NCBI GenBank assembly: GCA_004005435.1
Contig: RZWH01000003.1
Location: forward strand, 496,001-560,000
Direction: 5' to 3'
Length of the DNA stretch: 64,000 nt
Origin: Rhodobacteraceae bacterium CCMM004
Lineage (GTDB): Bacteria; Pseudomonadota; Alphaproteobacteria; Rhodobacterales; Rhodobacteraceae
In this document: positions 25,475 to 34,091 of the stretch, piece by piece
How positions within the stretch are numbered: the stretch's first letter is position 1
Layout: each line of letters begins with the position of its first letter
Program-made: the position numbers and the translations under genes
Notes under the pieces: generated by a model
Seen by the model: only the letters and a program-made list of their open reading frames with translations
Database searches by the model: none
Told to the model about the DNA's origin: nothing

Positions 25475-27154
25475 GTGACAACGGTCGTGACGATTCTCCT
25501 GGCCGGGCTGGCGGCTTTGGCGGTGGCGCTGGCGCTGGGCGTTGTGCCGGGGGGCGGGGTGCGGCCCCGCTGGCTGACCGCCGACTGGCTGCGCCGGAAC
25601 TACTGGAAGGCGATGTTGGCGGTGGGCGCGGCGCTGTTTGCCGCGGCGCTGGCGTTCTATCTGGTCGAGATCGGGTGGGTGGTGAAGGCCTATGTCGATC
25701 GTCTGCGCCTTGGCGCGCGGGACATGCCGGCCGAGGACGCGCGCAATCTGGCGCTGGCGGCGGCGGTCCTGCTGGGCGCGCTGGCCGCGGCGGCGACGCT
25801 GGCCTTTCGCCTGGTCGGGGTGTGGATGACCGAGCGGTCGACGCACGCCACCGAACAAGGCCTCGTCACCGACAGGATCAACGCGGCGGTGGCGAACCTG
25901 GGTGCGGACAAGACGGTCAAGACCGACGGGGTGGAGGAGACGCGGCCGAACCTGGAGGTCCGCGTCGGCGCCATCTACGCGCTGGAGCGGATCGCGCGCG
26001 AGAACCTCGACTACCACATCCAGGTGATGGAGATCCTCTGCGCCTATATCCGCCAGAACGCCCCGGCGCCCACCGAGGAAGACAACCCGCACCACGTCTT
26101 CTGGGGGCTGGTAAATCCGGACGACGACTCGCCGCCTATGACTGAAACCGAGGCATGGGAAGACAAGCGGTTCCAGAAGGTCCGCACTTACGGCAGCGAC
26201 CCGTCCGACATGATGGTGGAGAACATGCGCGATCTCTGGGCGCGCAAGCTGCCGCCGCCGCGCCTCGACATCCAGACGGCGCTGACGGTGCTGGGGCGGC
26301 GCAGCCCGGCGCAGGTCGCGTACGAGCGGGCCGCCGAGGTGCCGGGCAGCGAAATCGGGTTCACTCTCGATTTGCGCGGCACCGACCTTCGCCGGGCAGA
26401 CCTGCGCGCCGCGTCCCTGGGCGCCGCCCGTCTGGAGCGAACGCATCTGGAGGGGGCGATCCTCGGGGGGGCGCATCTGGAGGGGGCGGACCTCAGGGGG
26501 GCGCGTCTGGAGGGGGCGGACCTCGGGGGGGCGCATCTGGAGGGGGCGGACCTCAGGGGGGCGCGTCTGGAGGGGGCGGACCTCGGGTGGGCGCGTCTGG
26601 AGGGGGCGATCCTCGGGGGGGCGCATCTGGAGGGGGCGGACCTCAGGGGGGCGCGTCTGGAGGGGGCGGACCTCAGGGGGGCGCATCTGGAGGGGGCGGA
26701 CCTCAGGGGGGCGCGTCTGGAGGGGGCGAACCTCGGGTGGGCGCGTCTGGAGGGGGCGAACCTCGGGTGGGCGCGTCTGGAGGGGGCGGACCTCAGGGGG
26801 GCGCGTCTGGAGGGGGCGGACCTCAGGGGGCCGCATCTGGAGGGGGCGAACCTCTGGGGGGCGCGTCTGGAGGGGGCGGACCTCAGGGGGGCGCATCTGG
26901 ATGCCTCCACCGTCTTCAAACCGGCTACTCTTCGAGGTGCCGGTTTGAAGACGGTGGATCTTACGCATACCACATCAGTCGTTTTCTGCGAAGCGTTCGG
27001 CGACGACAGTGTCCGCCTGCCAGAGGGGCTGAAAGCGGGTGAGGGCGATCTGGCGCACTGGGCGACAGACGACCTCGACGTTCGCAGGTTCCTGGAGGAG
27101 TGGCGCGCCCACCAGCGCCGGATCGGTTACATCCCCCGCGAAGATCGGTCATAA
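25475..27154 (+). CDS. Membrane-anchored pentapeptide-repeat protein
   Basis: The 559-residue product has about three N-terminal membrane helices (roughly residues 4-24, 44-68 and 90-113). A conserved helical segment follows (TDRINAAVANLGADKTVK, RVGAIYALERIARENLDYHIQVMEILCAYIRQ) that is typical of membrane-linked pentapeptide proteins. From about residue 300 to 480 there is a right-handed beta-helix of A(D/N)LxG-type repeats such as LEGADLRGAR. A non-repeat tail ends in EEWRAHQRRIGY. The GTG at 25475 is the best start; its ribosome site is weak. The repeats are nearly identical at DNA level. Function is unknown; it precedes serS by 33 bp. Confidence 0.8.
   Translation: MTTVVTILLAGLAALAVALALGVVPGGGVRPRWLTADWLRRNYWKAMLAVGAALFAAALAFYLVEIGWVVKAYVDRLRLGARDMPAEDARNLALAAAVLLGALAAAATLAFRLVGVWMTERSTHATEQGLVTDRINAAVANLGADKTVKTDGVEETRPNLEVRVGAIYALERIARENLDYHIQVMEILCAYIRQNAPAPTEEDNPHHVFWGLVNPDDDSPPMTETEAWEDKRFQKVRTYGSDPSDMMVENMRDLWARKLPPPRLDIQTALTVLGRRSPAQVAYERAAEVPGSEIGFTLDLRGTDLRRADLRAASLGAARLERTHLEGAILGGAHLEGADLRGARLEGADLGGAHLEGADLRGARLEGADLGWARLEGAILGGAHLEGADLRGARLEGADLRGAHLEGADLRGARLEGANLGWARLEGANLGWARLEGADLRGARLEGADLRGPHLEGANLWGARLEGADLRGAHLDASTVFKPATLRGAGLKTVDLTHTTSVVFCEAFGDDSVRLPEGLKAGEGDLAHWATDDLDVRRFLEEWRAHQRRIGYIPREDRS
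26443..26900 (+). repeat. Tandem 30-bp DNA repeat array inside the pentapeptide gene
   Basis: Fifteen full units of a 30-bp sequence around GCGCGTCTGGAGGGGGCGGA + CCTCAGGGGG, plus a partial sixteenth, run head to tail. Each encodes two pentapeptides. Units differ at only a few positions (CGT/CAT, GGA/GAT/GAA, AGG/GGG/GGT), so the array expanded recently or is kept uniform by recombination. It uses the rarer codons AGG and GGG far more than neighbouring genes. Confidence 0.9.
26906..26958 (+). repeat. Perfect 20-bp inverted repeat within coding sequence
   Basis: TCCACCGTCTTCAAACCGGC (26906-26925) and its exact reverse complement (26939-26958) are separated by 13 bases. The repeat sits directly after the tandem array, inside the pentapeptide frame, where it codes for STVFKPA and GLKTVD on either side. 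A 20-bp perfect stem is much longer than expected by chance in coding DNA. Confidence 0.85.
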
Positions 27155-27187
27155 GCCTGCCTGAGTCACCCCGACCGGAGAAGGGCC

Positions 27188-28477
27188 ATGCACGATATCC
27201 GCATCATCCGCGACGACCCCCATGCCTTCGACGCCGCCATGGCGCGGCGGGGGCTGTCGGGGGTGTCGGAGGACGTGCTGGCGCTCGACGCCGCCCGCCG
27301 CGCCGCCATCCACGCCGCCGAGACCGCGCGCGCCGACCAGAACGCCGCGGCCAAGGAGATCGGCGCGGCCAAGGCGCGCGGCGACGACGCCGCGTTCGAC
27401 CGGCTGCGGGCCGCCGTGGCGGACGGTAAGGCCGAGGTCGCCGCACAGGAGCAGGCGGCGCGGGAGCAGGACGCGGCGCTGACCGACCTCCTCCTCGGCC
27501 TGCCGAACGTGCTGGCCCCGGACGTGCCGGACGGCGCGGACGAGGACGACAATGTCGAGATGCACCGCCGCGGCACGCCGCCCGACTTCGACTTCCCGCC
27601 GGTGGAGCACTACCAGTTGCCCGCCGCGCGCGGTCTCGACTTCGAGACGGCGGCCAAGCTCTCGGGCTCCCGATTCGTCCTGCTGCGCGGGGCGATGGCG
27701 CGGCTGCACCGGGCGCTGGCGCAGTTCATGCTGGACCTGCACACCGGCGAGCACGGGTTGACCGAGGCGATCACCCCGGTTCTGGTGCGCGACGAGGCGA
27801 TGGTGGGCACCAACCAGCTGCCCAAGTTCGCCGAAGACAGCTATCGCACCGAAGAGGGCATGTGGCTGATCCCGACCTCCGAGGTGACGCTGACCAACAC
27901 GGTGCGCGAGAGCGTGCTGGACGCCGCCGACCTGCCGATCCGTCTGACGGCGCATTCCAACTGCTTCCGCTCCGAGGCAGGCGGCGCGGGCAAGGACACG
28001 GCGGGTATGCTGCGCCAGCACCAGTTCGAGAAGGTCGAGATGGTGTCGATCGTCGCGCCCGAGGACAGCGAGGCGGAACAGGAGCGGATGCTGGGCTGTG
28101 CCGAGGCGGTGCTGGACCGGCTGGGCCTGGCCTATCGCACGGTGAAGCTCTGCACCGGCGACACCGGGTTCGGCGCGCGGAGGACCTACGACATCGAGGT
28201 GTGGCTGCCCGGCCAGGATCGGTATCGCGAGATCAGTTCGGTCTCGACCTGCGGCGATTTCCAGGCGCGGCGGATGAATGCCCGCTATCGCCCGGCGGAC
28301 GGGGGCAAGCCCGCGTTCGTCCACACGCTGAACGGGTCGGGCCTGGCGGTGGGGCGGACGCTGATCGCCGTCCTGGAAAATGGCCAGACCGCCGACGGCG
28401 GCGTGGCCCTGCCGCAGGCGCTGAGCGCCTGGTTGGGCGGCAAGACCCGCATCACGCCAGAGGGCGATCTGGCCTGA
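27188..28477 (+). CDS. serS: Seryl-tRNA synthetase
   Basis: Charges tRNA-Ser (class II, cytosolic). The 429-residue protein is full length: an N-terminal long coiled-coil arm (residues about 30-100) that binds the tRNA long variable arm, then motif 2 [25 protein letters not shown] and motif 3 [19 protein letters not shown] near the C-terminus. The ATG at 27188 follows GGAGAAGG. It lies 33 bp after the pentapeptide gene and is followed by a strong hairpin. Confidence 0.97.
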   Translation: MHDIRIIRDDPHAFDAAMARRGLSGVSEDVLALDAARRAAIHAAETARADQNAAAKEIGAAKARGDDAAFDRLRAAVADGKAEVAAQEQAAREQDAALTDLLLGLPNVLAPDVPDGADEDDNVEMHRRGTPPDFDFPPVEHYQLPAARGLDFETAAKLSGSRFVLLRGAMARLHRALAQFMLDLHTGEHGLTEAITPVLVRDEAMVGTNQLPKFAEDSYRTEEGMWLIPTSEVTLTNTVRESVLDAADLPIRLTAHSNCFRSEAGGAGKDTAGMLRQHQFEKVEMVSIVAPEDSEAEQERMLGCAEAVLDRLGLAYRTVKLCTGDTGFGARRTYDIEVWLPGQDRYREISSVSTCGDFQARRMNARYRPADGGKPAFVHTLNGSGLAVGRTLIAVLENGQTADGGVALPQALSAWLGGKTRITPEGDLA

Positions 28478-28478
28478 G

Positions 28479-28511
28479 CCCCGGCCGGCCCCCCTCGCCG
28501 GCCGGCCGGGG
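28479..28511. terminator. Strong bidirectional hairpin after serS
   Basis: CCCCGGCCGGC (28479-28489) pairs perfectly with GCCGGCCGGGG (28501-28511) around an 11-nt loop. It starts two bases after the serS stop and ends 10 bp from the stop of the convergent SH3/DUF1236 gene, so it can serve both. No T tract is present. Confidence 0.6.
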
Positions 28512-28520
28512 CCGTGCGCG

Positions 28521-29174
28521 TCAGCGGATGACGCGCACGATGGTGGGCGTGTCGGCGGCAACGAGCACCGGCACGTTGTTGATGTAGACGTAGCGATACG
28601 CGCTGTCGGGCACCGGGGTCAGCACCACCTCTTCGGGCACTTGGGCGCCGACCACCAACTCGCCGTCGAGGTAGACGACATCGACGGGGTTGTCTCGGAC
28701 ATAGGCGATGGTCGCCTCGGGCGGATCGGCGGCGTCGAGCGCGGCCGCCCCCGCCACGGCACCGAGGGCAGCGCCCGCAGGACCGGCGATCAGAGCGCCC
28801 GCCAAGGTGCCGAAGCCCGCCCCGGCCAGCGCCGAGGTCTCGTCGGCGGCATCGTATTCGACCACCTCGATGGTGCGGGTCTCGGGCGCCACGATCGCCA
28901 CCGGCGTCTCGGCCCCTTCGGTCAGGTAGGCGCCGTAGGACCACCCTTCGATCCCCTCATAGCTGACGCGGCACCAGTTGCGCTCGGCCAGGCAGCCGTC
29001 GACCATCGCCATATCCTCGCCCGAGATCACGCCCAGCACCTCGTACTGAGGGCCGGGGCCGGAGCGGATGTTGAGGTCGGTGGTCGCCATCGCCTCGGTC
29101 GCGGCGGCGACGGGGCCGACGGCGAGACCGGCGGCGACGGCAGCGGCGGCAGTCAGTCGAACAGAACGTTTCAT
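28521..29174 (-). CDS. Secreted SH3/DUF1236 protein, paralogue 1
   Basis: A 217-residue exported protein with signal peptide (MKRSVRLTAAAAVAAGLAVGPVAAA). A bacterial SH3 domain follows (LNIRSGPGPQYEVLGVISGEDMAMV, GCLAERNWCRVSYEGIEGWSYGAYL). Next comes a Gly/Ala-rich hydrophobic linker, then a DUF1236 domain (YVRDNPVDVVYLDGELVVGAQVP, VYINNVPVLVAADTPTIVRVI). SH3 domains of this kind often bind the cell wall; the role of DUF1236 is unknown. The ATG at 29174 has AGAGG upstream. The linker resembles the Gly-zipper of outer-membrane lipoproteins. It is a tandem paralogue of the next gene. Confidence 0.85.
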   Translation of the reverse strand: MKRSVRLTAAAAVAAGLAVGPVAAATEAMATTDLNIRSGPGPQYEVLGVISGEDMAMVDGCLAERNWCRVSYEGIEGWSYGAYLTEGAETPVAIVAPETRTIEVVEYDAADETSALAGAGFGTLAGALIAGPAGAALGAVAGAAALDAADPPEATIAYVRDNPVDVVYLDGELVVGAQVPEEVVLTPVPDSAYRYVYINNVPVLVAADTPTIVRVIR

Positions 29175-29327
29175 TACTCGATACCTCTGTTTACGGGTCT
29201 TCATGATGCGGCCTCGGCCGCGGTACGGTTCGAAAACGCGGGGCCGGCGCGGCGGTTCGCGCCGTCCCCCCATCACCGCCCGGACTGGCGCCGAGGCGCC
29301 GACGGACCGGGCGGCGGTCGGCAGGTT

Positions 29328-29912
29328 TTAGCGCAGGATGCCGACGATGCGGCGCGTGCCCGGATCGATCAGCGCCAGTTCGTTGTTGAGATAGAGATAC
29401 GTCAGGTCGCTGTCCGGGACGGGATAGAGCGTCACGCCCTCGGGGATCCCGACGCCCAGCATCACCTCGCCGTCGAGGAACAGCGGCGGCAGGGGATTGC
29501 CCTCGACAAAGGCGCGGATCGCCGGAGAGGGCTCGACCGCCACGGTGTCCACCGGCGCGAGCAACCGGCCGGTCGTCGCGCTGACCGGCATCGCGTCGTC
29601 GGCCACGACGACGGCCACGGTCCGCGTGTCCAGGGCGACGATCGGCTCGGGGTCGGCCTGGCTGTTCACCAGATACCCGCCCCAGGCCCAGCCCTCGACG
29701 CCGCCATAGCCGACCTTGCACCAATCGGTGTCGACCAGGCAGCCTTCGACCTCGGCCTCGGCCCAGGTCGGGATCGTGGTCACCGCGTCGTAGTTCGATC
29801 CCGGACCGGACCGGACGGTCAGATCGGTCGAGGCGACCGCCATCATTTCGGCCGACGCCACACCTGACGATAAGATCAGAGCGGCTACACCCATCGCAAC
29901 ACTGCGCTTCAT
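29328..29912 (-). CDS. Secreted SH3/DUF1236 protein, paralogue 2
   Basis: A 194-residue exported protein with signal peptide MKRSVAMGVAALILSSGVASA, an SH3 domain (LTVRSGPGSNYDAVTTIPTWAEAEV, GCLVDTDWCKVGYGGVEGWAWGGYL) and a DUF1236 domain (FVEGNPLPPLFLDGEVMLGVGIPEGV, YLYLNNELALIDPGTRRIVGIL). It matches its neighbour in order and length except that it lacks the long Gly/Ala linker, so the pair arose by tandem duplication. The ATG at 29912 follows AGGAG. A 153-bp spacer separates the two. Confidence 0.84.
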   Translation of the reverse strand: MKRSVAMGVAALILSSGVASAEMMAVASTDLTVRSGPGSNYDAVTTIPTWAEAEVEGCLVDTDWCKVGYGGVEGWAWGGYLVNSQADPEPIVALDTRTVAVVVADDAMPVSATTGRLLAPVDTVAVEPSPAIRAFVEGNPLPPLFLDGEVMLGVGIPEGVTLYPVPDSDLTYLYLNNELALIDPGTRRIVGILR

Positions 29913-30078
29913 CGGTTCACTCCTCATTACTGACATCCGCCCCGCTCCAACCGGGGCTGTGGCAGATCAACGCATGGGGGGGGGTGGGGGTTTCCTCCCG
30001 CACCGCGCCTGCGACAAGGCTCTTGGTCCGCAGGCGACAATCCGCCACTCTCGGGCGCAGTCAGACGAGAGGACCGCC

Positions 30079-30846
30079 ATGCGCCCGATCAAGCCCCTCG
30101 CGCTCGCCGCCGCCGCCGCGCTGGTGAGCGCCCTGCCCGCCGCCGGTCAGGTCAAGAAATCCGACGACCACTGCCGCCCCGCGTCGGGCGTCCACATGGT
30201 CGACACCTCCGCCATCGTGACCGACGAATTTCTGACCAAGATGCAGGAGGTCGGGGTCTCGACCGTTGCCCGCTACTACGACTACGAGAACGAGACGATC
30301 ACCGGCAAACGCCTGCGTCCCGAAGAGTTGCCCCTGATCGCCCGCTACGGCATGAGCGTCGCGGTGGTGTTCCAGCACAACAACAACAAGGCGGCGACGT
30401 TTCAGGACTGGCGCAACCGCGGCCCCGCCGACGCCCGCGAGGCGCTGAAGCTCGCGGCGCGGATGGAACAGCCGCAGACCTCGGCGATCTATTTCGGCGT
30501 GGATGGCGACTTCGTCGGTCCGCCCGGACGCGGCGCGCCGTTCTTTACCGACGACGTGATCGGCTATTTCGAAGAGATCAACCGAGTTTTCTACGAAGAG
30601 AATGTGGGTTATACCATCGGCGTCTACGGCTCGGGCGAGACCTGTTTCACCCTGATCGGCGAGGGGTTGGCGGGGTTCTGCTGGCTCAGCCACAGCCACG
30701 GCTTTACCGGCACCCAGGATGCGCTGAGCGCCGGATCCTGGGACATCCAGCAGTATTTGCACGGGACCTGCGGCGGACGGGCCGTGGACTTTAACGAGTT
30801 CCAGAGCCCGGACGCCTTCGTCGGGCAGTGGCGGCCGGGGGACTGA
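30079..30846 (+). CDS. Exported DUF1906 (glycoside-hydrolase-like) protein
   Basis: The 255-residue protein has a signal peptide (LALAAAAALVSALPAAGQ) and a DUF1906 domain, a TIM-barrel related to glycoside hydrolase family 25 muramidases and Rv2525c-like proteins. Family-like segments are VHMVDTSAIVTDEFLTKMQEVGVSTVARYYDY, IYFGVDGDFVG, YFEEINRVFYEENVGYTIGVYGSGE and FCWLSHSHGF with DIQQYLHGTCGG at the end. Acidic residues are present, but catalytic activity is not certain. The start at 30079 follows GAGAGG. Divergent from the SH3/DUF1236 pair, it points to a cell-wall or envelope cluster. Confidence 0.78.
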   Translation: MRPIKPLALAAAAALVSALPAAGQVKKSDDHCRPASGVHMVDTSAIVTDEFLTKMQEVGVSTVARYYDYENETITGKRLRPEELPLIARYGMSVAVVFQHNNNKAATFQDWRNRGPADAREALKLAARMEQPQTSAIYFGVDGDFVGPPGRGAPFFTDDVIGYFEEINRVFYEENVGYTIGVYGSGETCFTLIGEGLAGFCWLSHSHGFTGTQDALSAGSWDIQQYLHGTCGGRAVDFNEFQSPDAFVGQWRPGD

Positions 30847-30861
30847 GCGCCGGCCCCGAGG

Positions 30862-31515
30862 TCAGGACCGCCGCCGCGCCGCGAGGCCCGCCAGCGCTGC
30901 GACGACCGCGGTGGCCACCGCCCCGGCGATCAGCGCCTGGGCCGCCAACGTCACCAGTCCCGCCAGGGTCAGCGCCAGGACCACGAGCCCGGTCAGCACC
31001 AGCGTCCACCCGGCCAGCCGGTTGGCCGCGCTCCAGGCCGCGGGGTCTGAGAGGGTCGCGCGGGTCCGCACGCCGGTCACCCGGTTCGGCGCCGACTTGG
31101 CCACGGCGTTGCCGATCCACACGATCATCAGGGCGGCCGAGGCGATCACCACCGGCAGCGGCGTCTCGGCGATCAGGCCCGCGGCCAGCGCCACCATCCC
31201 CAGATGCGCCACCAGCACCACCAGCCCGGCGCCGATCCAGCCCGCCCGCCAGGCATGCGGCGAGGCGACGATGGCGGTCTCTCCTGCGGGGGTCCGGCCG
31301 AGCCAGCGTGCGCCCACCGCCATGGCGATCAGCACGACGGGGAGGCTCAGCGCCACCTGCCACCGCCCGCCCCAGCGGTCGGGGCTGCCGTCGATCCCCC
31401 AATGCACCGGCACCCGCACATCGGCCGGCATCGCCATCCACGCGAGCGCAGACGCCGCCACCGCCACCGCCGCGATCAGAGCCAGCGCCCGTTCAACCTC
31501 TTGTCGTCTTTGCAT
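30862..31515 (-). CDS. sdpI: SdpI/DUF1648 family membrane protein
   Basis: A 217-residue protein with a DUF1648-type start (ALALIAAVAVAASALAWMAMPADVRVPVHWGIDGSPDRWG) and six or so hydrophobic helices. The cytosolic loop (GNAVAKSAPNRVTGVRTRATLSDPAAWSAANRLAGW) is the SdpI hallmark. In Bacillus SdpI gives immunity to the SdpC toxin and sequesters the repressor SdpR; elsewhere its role is unknown. The start overlaps the ArsR-type gene by 23 bp. No SdpC-like toxin gene is near. Confidence 0.84.
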   Translation of the reverse strand: MQRRQEVERALALIAAVAVAASALAWMAMPADVRVPVHWGIDGSPDRWGGRWQVALSLPVVLIAMAVGARWLGRTPAGETAIVASPHAWRAGWIGAGLVVLVAHLGMVALAAGLIAETPLPVVIASAALMIVWIGNAVAKSAPNRVTGVRTRATLSDPAAWSAANRLAGWTLVLTGLVVLALTLAGLVTLAAQALIAGAVATAVVAALAGLAARRRS

Positions 31516-31795
31516 CGCTGCCTGTTCCTTGCTCTTGCCCGATCCCGAACAGATCCATCGCCCCGGCCAAACCGTCCTCCAGCACCGACAGTTGCAGGTG
31601 ATAGGTCAGCGTCGTGCCGCTGCGCTCGGCCCGGATCAGACCGGCGGCACGCAGAACGGCGAAGTGGCCCGACATGGTCGGTTTGGACACGTCGAAGCGG
31701 TCGGCCAGCGCCCCGGCGCTCAACGGCCCCACCCGCAGATGGGTGAGGATGTCGCGCCGCAACGGATGGGCCAGCGCCTTGAACAGGTCCGTCAT
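31493..31795 (-). CDS. sdpR: ArsR-family regulator, SdpR-like autorepressor
   Basis: A 100-residue winged helix protein: MTDLFKALAHPLRRDILTHL at the start, then LSAGALADRFDVSKPTMSGHFAVLRAAGLI as recognition region and GTTLTYHLQLSVLE as wing. Metal-binding cysteines are absent, as in SdpR-type members. It heads a two-gene operon with sdpI. An inverted repeat lies just upstream and is a likely operator. The ATG at 31795 gives the standard N-terminus. Confidence 0.87.
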   Translation of the reverse strand: MTDLFKALAHPLRRDILTHLRVGPLSAGALADRFDVSKPTMSGHFAVLRAAGLIRAERSGTTLTYHLQLSVLEDGLAGAMDLFGIGQEQGTGSDAKTTRG

Positions 31796-31812
31796 CGTTC
31801 GGGTGATTCCTA

Positions 31813-31830
31813 ATTAGCGTATTGGCTAAT
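31813..31830. promoter_or_regulatory. Candidate ArsR/SdpR operator
   Basis: ATTAGC-GTATTG-GCTAAT is a perfect 6-bp hyphenated palindrome 18 bp upstream of the sdpR-like start and 63 bp from the divergent TspO-like gene. It is A+T-rich against its surroundings and has the 12-2-12-like size used by small ArsR dimers. Confidence 0.5.
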
Positions 31831-31892
31831 ATCCCAGCCCGTTCGGGGCTGCAAGCCCTTGTCCCCGTGCCGCCGCGCCCCACTTTCCGCCC

Positions 31893-32594
31893 ATGACCAG
31901 CCTCTTCGTTCTCATCCTCGCCGTCGCCTTTGCCGCCTCGCCCCTCCTCGTGCCGGACTTCGGCGGCTTCGACCCCGAGCAGTATCCCGTGCCCCAGACC
32001 GATCCGCCGGTTCAGCCCGCGGGCTACGCCTTTTCGATCTGGGGGCCGATCTACCTGTGGCTCATCGCCCATGGGATCTATGGCGTCTGGAAACGCCGGG
32101 ACGACCCCGATTGGGAGCCAATGCGCACGCCCCTGATCGGCAGCCTCGCGGTCGGGACGGTCTGGCTGGCCGTCGCGGTGGCGAGCCCGATCTGGGCCAC
32201 GGTGCTGATCTGGGTGATGCTCGTGGCGGCCGCGGGCGCCTATCTGAGGGCGCCAGAGCGCGACCGCTGGTGGGCCGAGGCGCCCGTGGGCCTCTACGCC
32301 GGGTGGCTGACCGCCGCGTCGAGCGTCTCGGTTGGGCTGGTTCTGGCCGGGTGGGGGGTCGTCGACGCGCGGACCGCCGCCTGGATCGGGCTGGTGATCG
32401 CCTTGATCCTGGCCACCGCGATCCACACGGCACGGCCGTCGTTGCCCTACGCCGCCGCGGTGATCTGGGCGCTGATCGCGGTGGTGGTGCAGAACCTGGG
32501 CGGCGCCGTCTCGGTCGCCATCCTGGCGGGGATCGGCGCGGCGGGCGTCGCAGCGCTCGCCGCCCGCTCCGCCCTCGGACCGCGTGCCGCCTAG
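31893..32594 (+). CDS. TspO/MBR-like (tryptophan-rich sensory type) membrane protein
   Basis: A 233-residue protein with six to seven hydrophobic helices. The conserved-looking segment [21 protein letters not shown] near residue 50 recalls proteins annotated as tryptophan-rich sensory (TspO/MBR) family, though it lacks the tight five-helix size of classical TspO (about 160 residues). Function unknown; porphyrin or stress related roles are family guesses. Its stop codon and that of der share four bases (CTAG) on opposite strands. Confidence 0.6.
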   Translation: MTSLFVLILAVAFAASPLLVPDFGGFDPEQYPVPQTDPPVQPAGYAFSIWGPIYLWLIAHGIYGVWKRRDDPDWEPMRTPLIGSLAVGTVWLAVAVASPIWATVLIWVMLVAAAGAYLRAPERDRWWAEAPVGLYAGWLTAASSVSVGLVLAGWGVVDARTAAWIGLVIALILATAIHTARPSLPYAAAVIWALIAVVVQNLGGAVSVAILAGIGAAGVAALAARSALGPRAA

Positions 32595-34045
32595 CGCTCG
32601 CTCGCCGGCCCCTTGCCCAAGTGCTTGCGCAGCCGCGACGGCGTCGACTTCGTGCGGTTCTTGAAAGGGTTCGCGTCGCCCTGGCCGCGGAACCACAGCC
32701 GGATCGGCGTGCCCGGCATGTCAAAATCCTCTCGCAACCCGTTGATGAGATAGCGGGCATAGCTCTCTGACAGCTTGTCGGGATGGCTGCACATCACCAC
32801 AAAGCCCGGAGGCCGCGTCTTGGCCTGGGTGGCATAGCGCAGCTTGATCCGCCGCCCGCCGGGCGCCGGGGGCGGATGCGCCTCGACCATCGCCGCAAGC
32901 CAGCGGTTCAGCTTGGCCGTAGAGACCCTTCTGTTCCAAACCTCATGCGCCTTCATAACGGCGGCGTGCAAACGGTCCAGATTCTTGCCAGTTTTAGCGC
33001 TGAGGGTGACCATCGGCGCCCCGCGGAGCTGCGGCAGGAGCCGATCGAATTTCTCCCGCAGCTCGCTGATCTTGCGGGACTTGTCCGGCTCCAGGTCCCA
33101 CTTGTTCACGGCCAACACCACCGCGCGGCCCTCACGCTCGGCCAGGTCGGCGATGCGCAGATCCTGGCTCTCGAACGGCACCTCCACGTCCAGAAGGACC
33201 ACGACGACCTCGGCGAACTTCACCGCGCGGAGGCCGTCCGAGACGCTCAGCTTCTCCAGCTTTTCCTGGACCTTGGCCCGCTTGCGCATTCCCGCCGTGT
33301 CGAACATCCGAACCGGCGTGCCGTTCCAATCGAAGGGGATCGAGATGGCGTCGCGGGTGATCCCCGCCTCGGGGCCCGTCAACAGCCGCTCTTCGCCAAT
33401 CAAGGCGTTGATCAACGTGGACTTTCCCGCGTTGGGGCGGCCTACGACGGCGATTTGCAGCGGTCGCTCGCGGGTGGGCACCCGGGGGCCGTCGTCGTCT
33501 TCGGCATCCACGTCGATCAGCGGCGCCTCGGCCGCCTCGCGCCCGGCGAACTCCTCGGACACCCCCCGCAGAATGCTGAGCAACTCGCCCATGCCCTCTC
33601 CGTGCTCCGCGGAGAGGCGCAGGGGCTCGCCGAGCCCCAGCGAATACGCTTCGAGCAGGCCCGCCTCGCCCGCCCGGCCCTCGGCCTTGTTCGCGGCGAG
33701 GATCACTTTCGCGGCCTTGCGCCTGAGAATATCGGCGAACACCTCGTCCGCAGGCAGCACACCGGCGCGCGCGTCGATGAGGAACAGCGCCACGTCCGCC
33801 GACGCCACCGCCCGTTCGGTCAGCCGCCGCATCCGCCCCTGGAGGCTGTCGTCGGTGGCCTCTTCCAACCCAGCGGTGTCGATGACGGTAAAGCGCAGAT
33901 CGCCCAGCCGCGCCTGCCCCTCGCGTAGGTCGCGGGTGACCCCCGGCTGGTTGTCCACCAACGCCAGACGCCGCCCGACCAGGCGGTTGAACAAGGTCGA
34001 TTTGCCCACATTGGGGCGGCCCACGATGGCCAGGGTAAAGCTCAT
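32591..34045 (-). CDS. der: GTPase Der (EngA), ribosome assembly
   Basis: Essential GTPase for maturation of the 50S ribosomal subunit. The 484 residues hold two G domains in tandem: the first with GRPNVGKST (8-16), DTAGLE and NKAE, and the second with GRPNAGKST (about 205-213), [11 protein letters not shown] and NKWDLE. A KH-like C-terminal domain ([41 protein letters not shown]) follows, then a basic tail. The start ATG at 34045 leads directly into the first P-loop. It is the last gene of the operon with bamB and the YfgM-like gene, a combination also known from other proteobacteria. Confidence 0.97.
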   Translation of the reverse strand: MSFTLAIVGRPNVGKSTLFNRLVGRRLALVDNQPGVTRDLREGQARLGDLRFTVIDTAGLEEATDDSLQGRMRRLTERAVASADVALFLIDARAGVLPADEVFADILRRKAAKVILAANKAEGRAGEAGLLEAYSLGLGEPLRLSAEHGEGMGELLSILRGVSEEFAGREAAEAPLIDVDAEDDDGPRVPTRERPLQIAVVGRPNAGKSTLINALIGEERLLTGPEAGITRDAISIPFDWNGTPVRMFDTAGMRKRAKVQEKLEKLSVSDGLRAVKFAEVVVVLLDVEVPFESQDLRIADLAEREGRAVVLAVNKWDLEPDKSRKISELREKFDRLLPQLRGAPMVTLSAKTGKNLDRLHAAVMKAHEVWNRRVSTAKLNRWLAAMVEAHPPPAPGGRRIKLRYATQAKTRPPGFVVMCSHPDKLSESYARYLINGLREDFDMPGTPIRLWFRGQGDANPFKNRTKSTPSRLRKHLGKGPASER

Positions 34046-34091
34046 GCGCCCCTCCGATCGGTCAGACCCGGCGCCTTACACCCCTTTGCCG

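Noticed and set aside
23199-25481. 760-codon minus-strand frame opposite the ASKHA ferredoxin gene
   Set aside because: Shadow composition (His, Arg, Gly); the plus strand has intact iron-sulfur and ASKHA motifs.
26443-26900. Regular 30-bp repeats that could suggest a CRISPR array
   Set aside because: There are no variable spacers; repeats are head-to-tail and in frame as pentapeptides.
30862-31795. SdpI/SdpR pair as evidence for an SdpC-type cannibalism toxin system
   Set aside because: No toxin or export genes are next to it; SdpI and SdpR homologues occur widely without a toxin.
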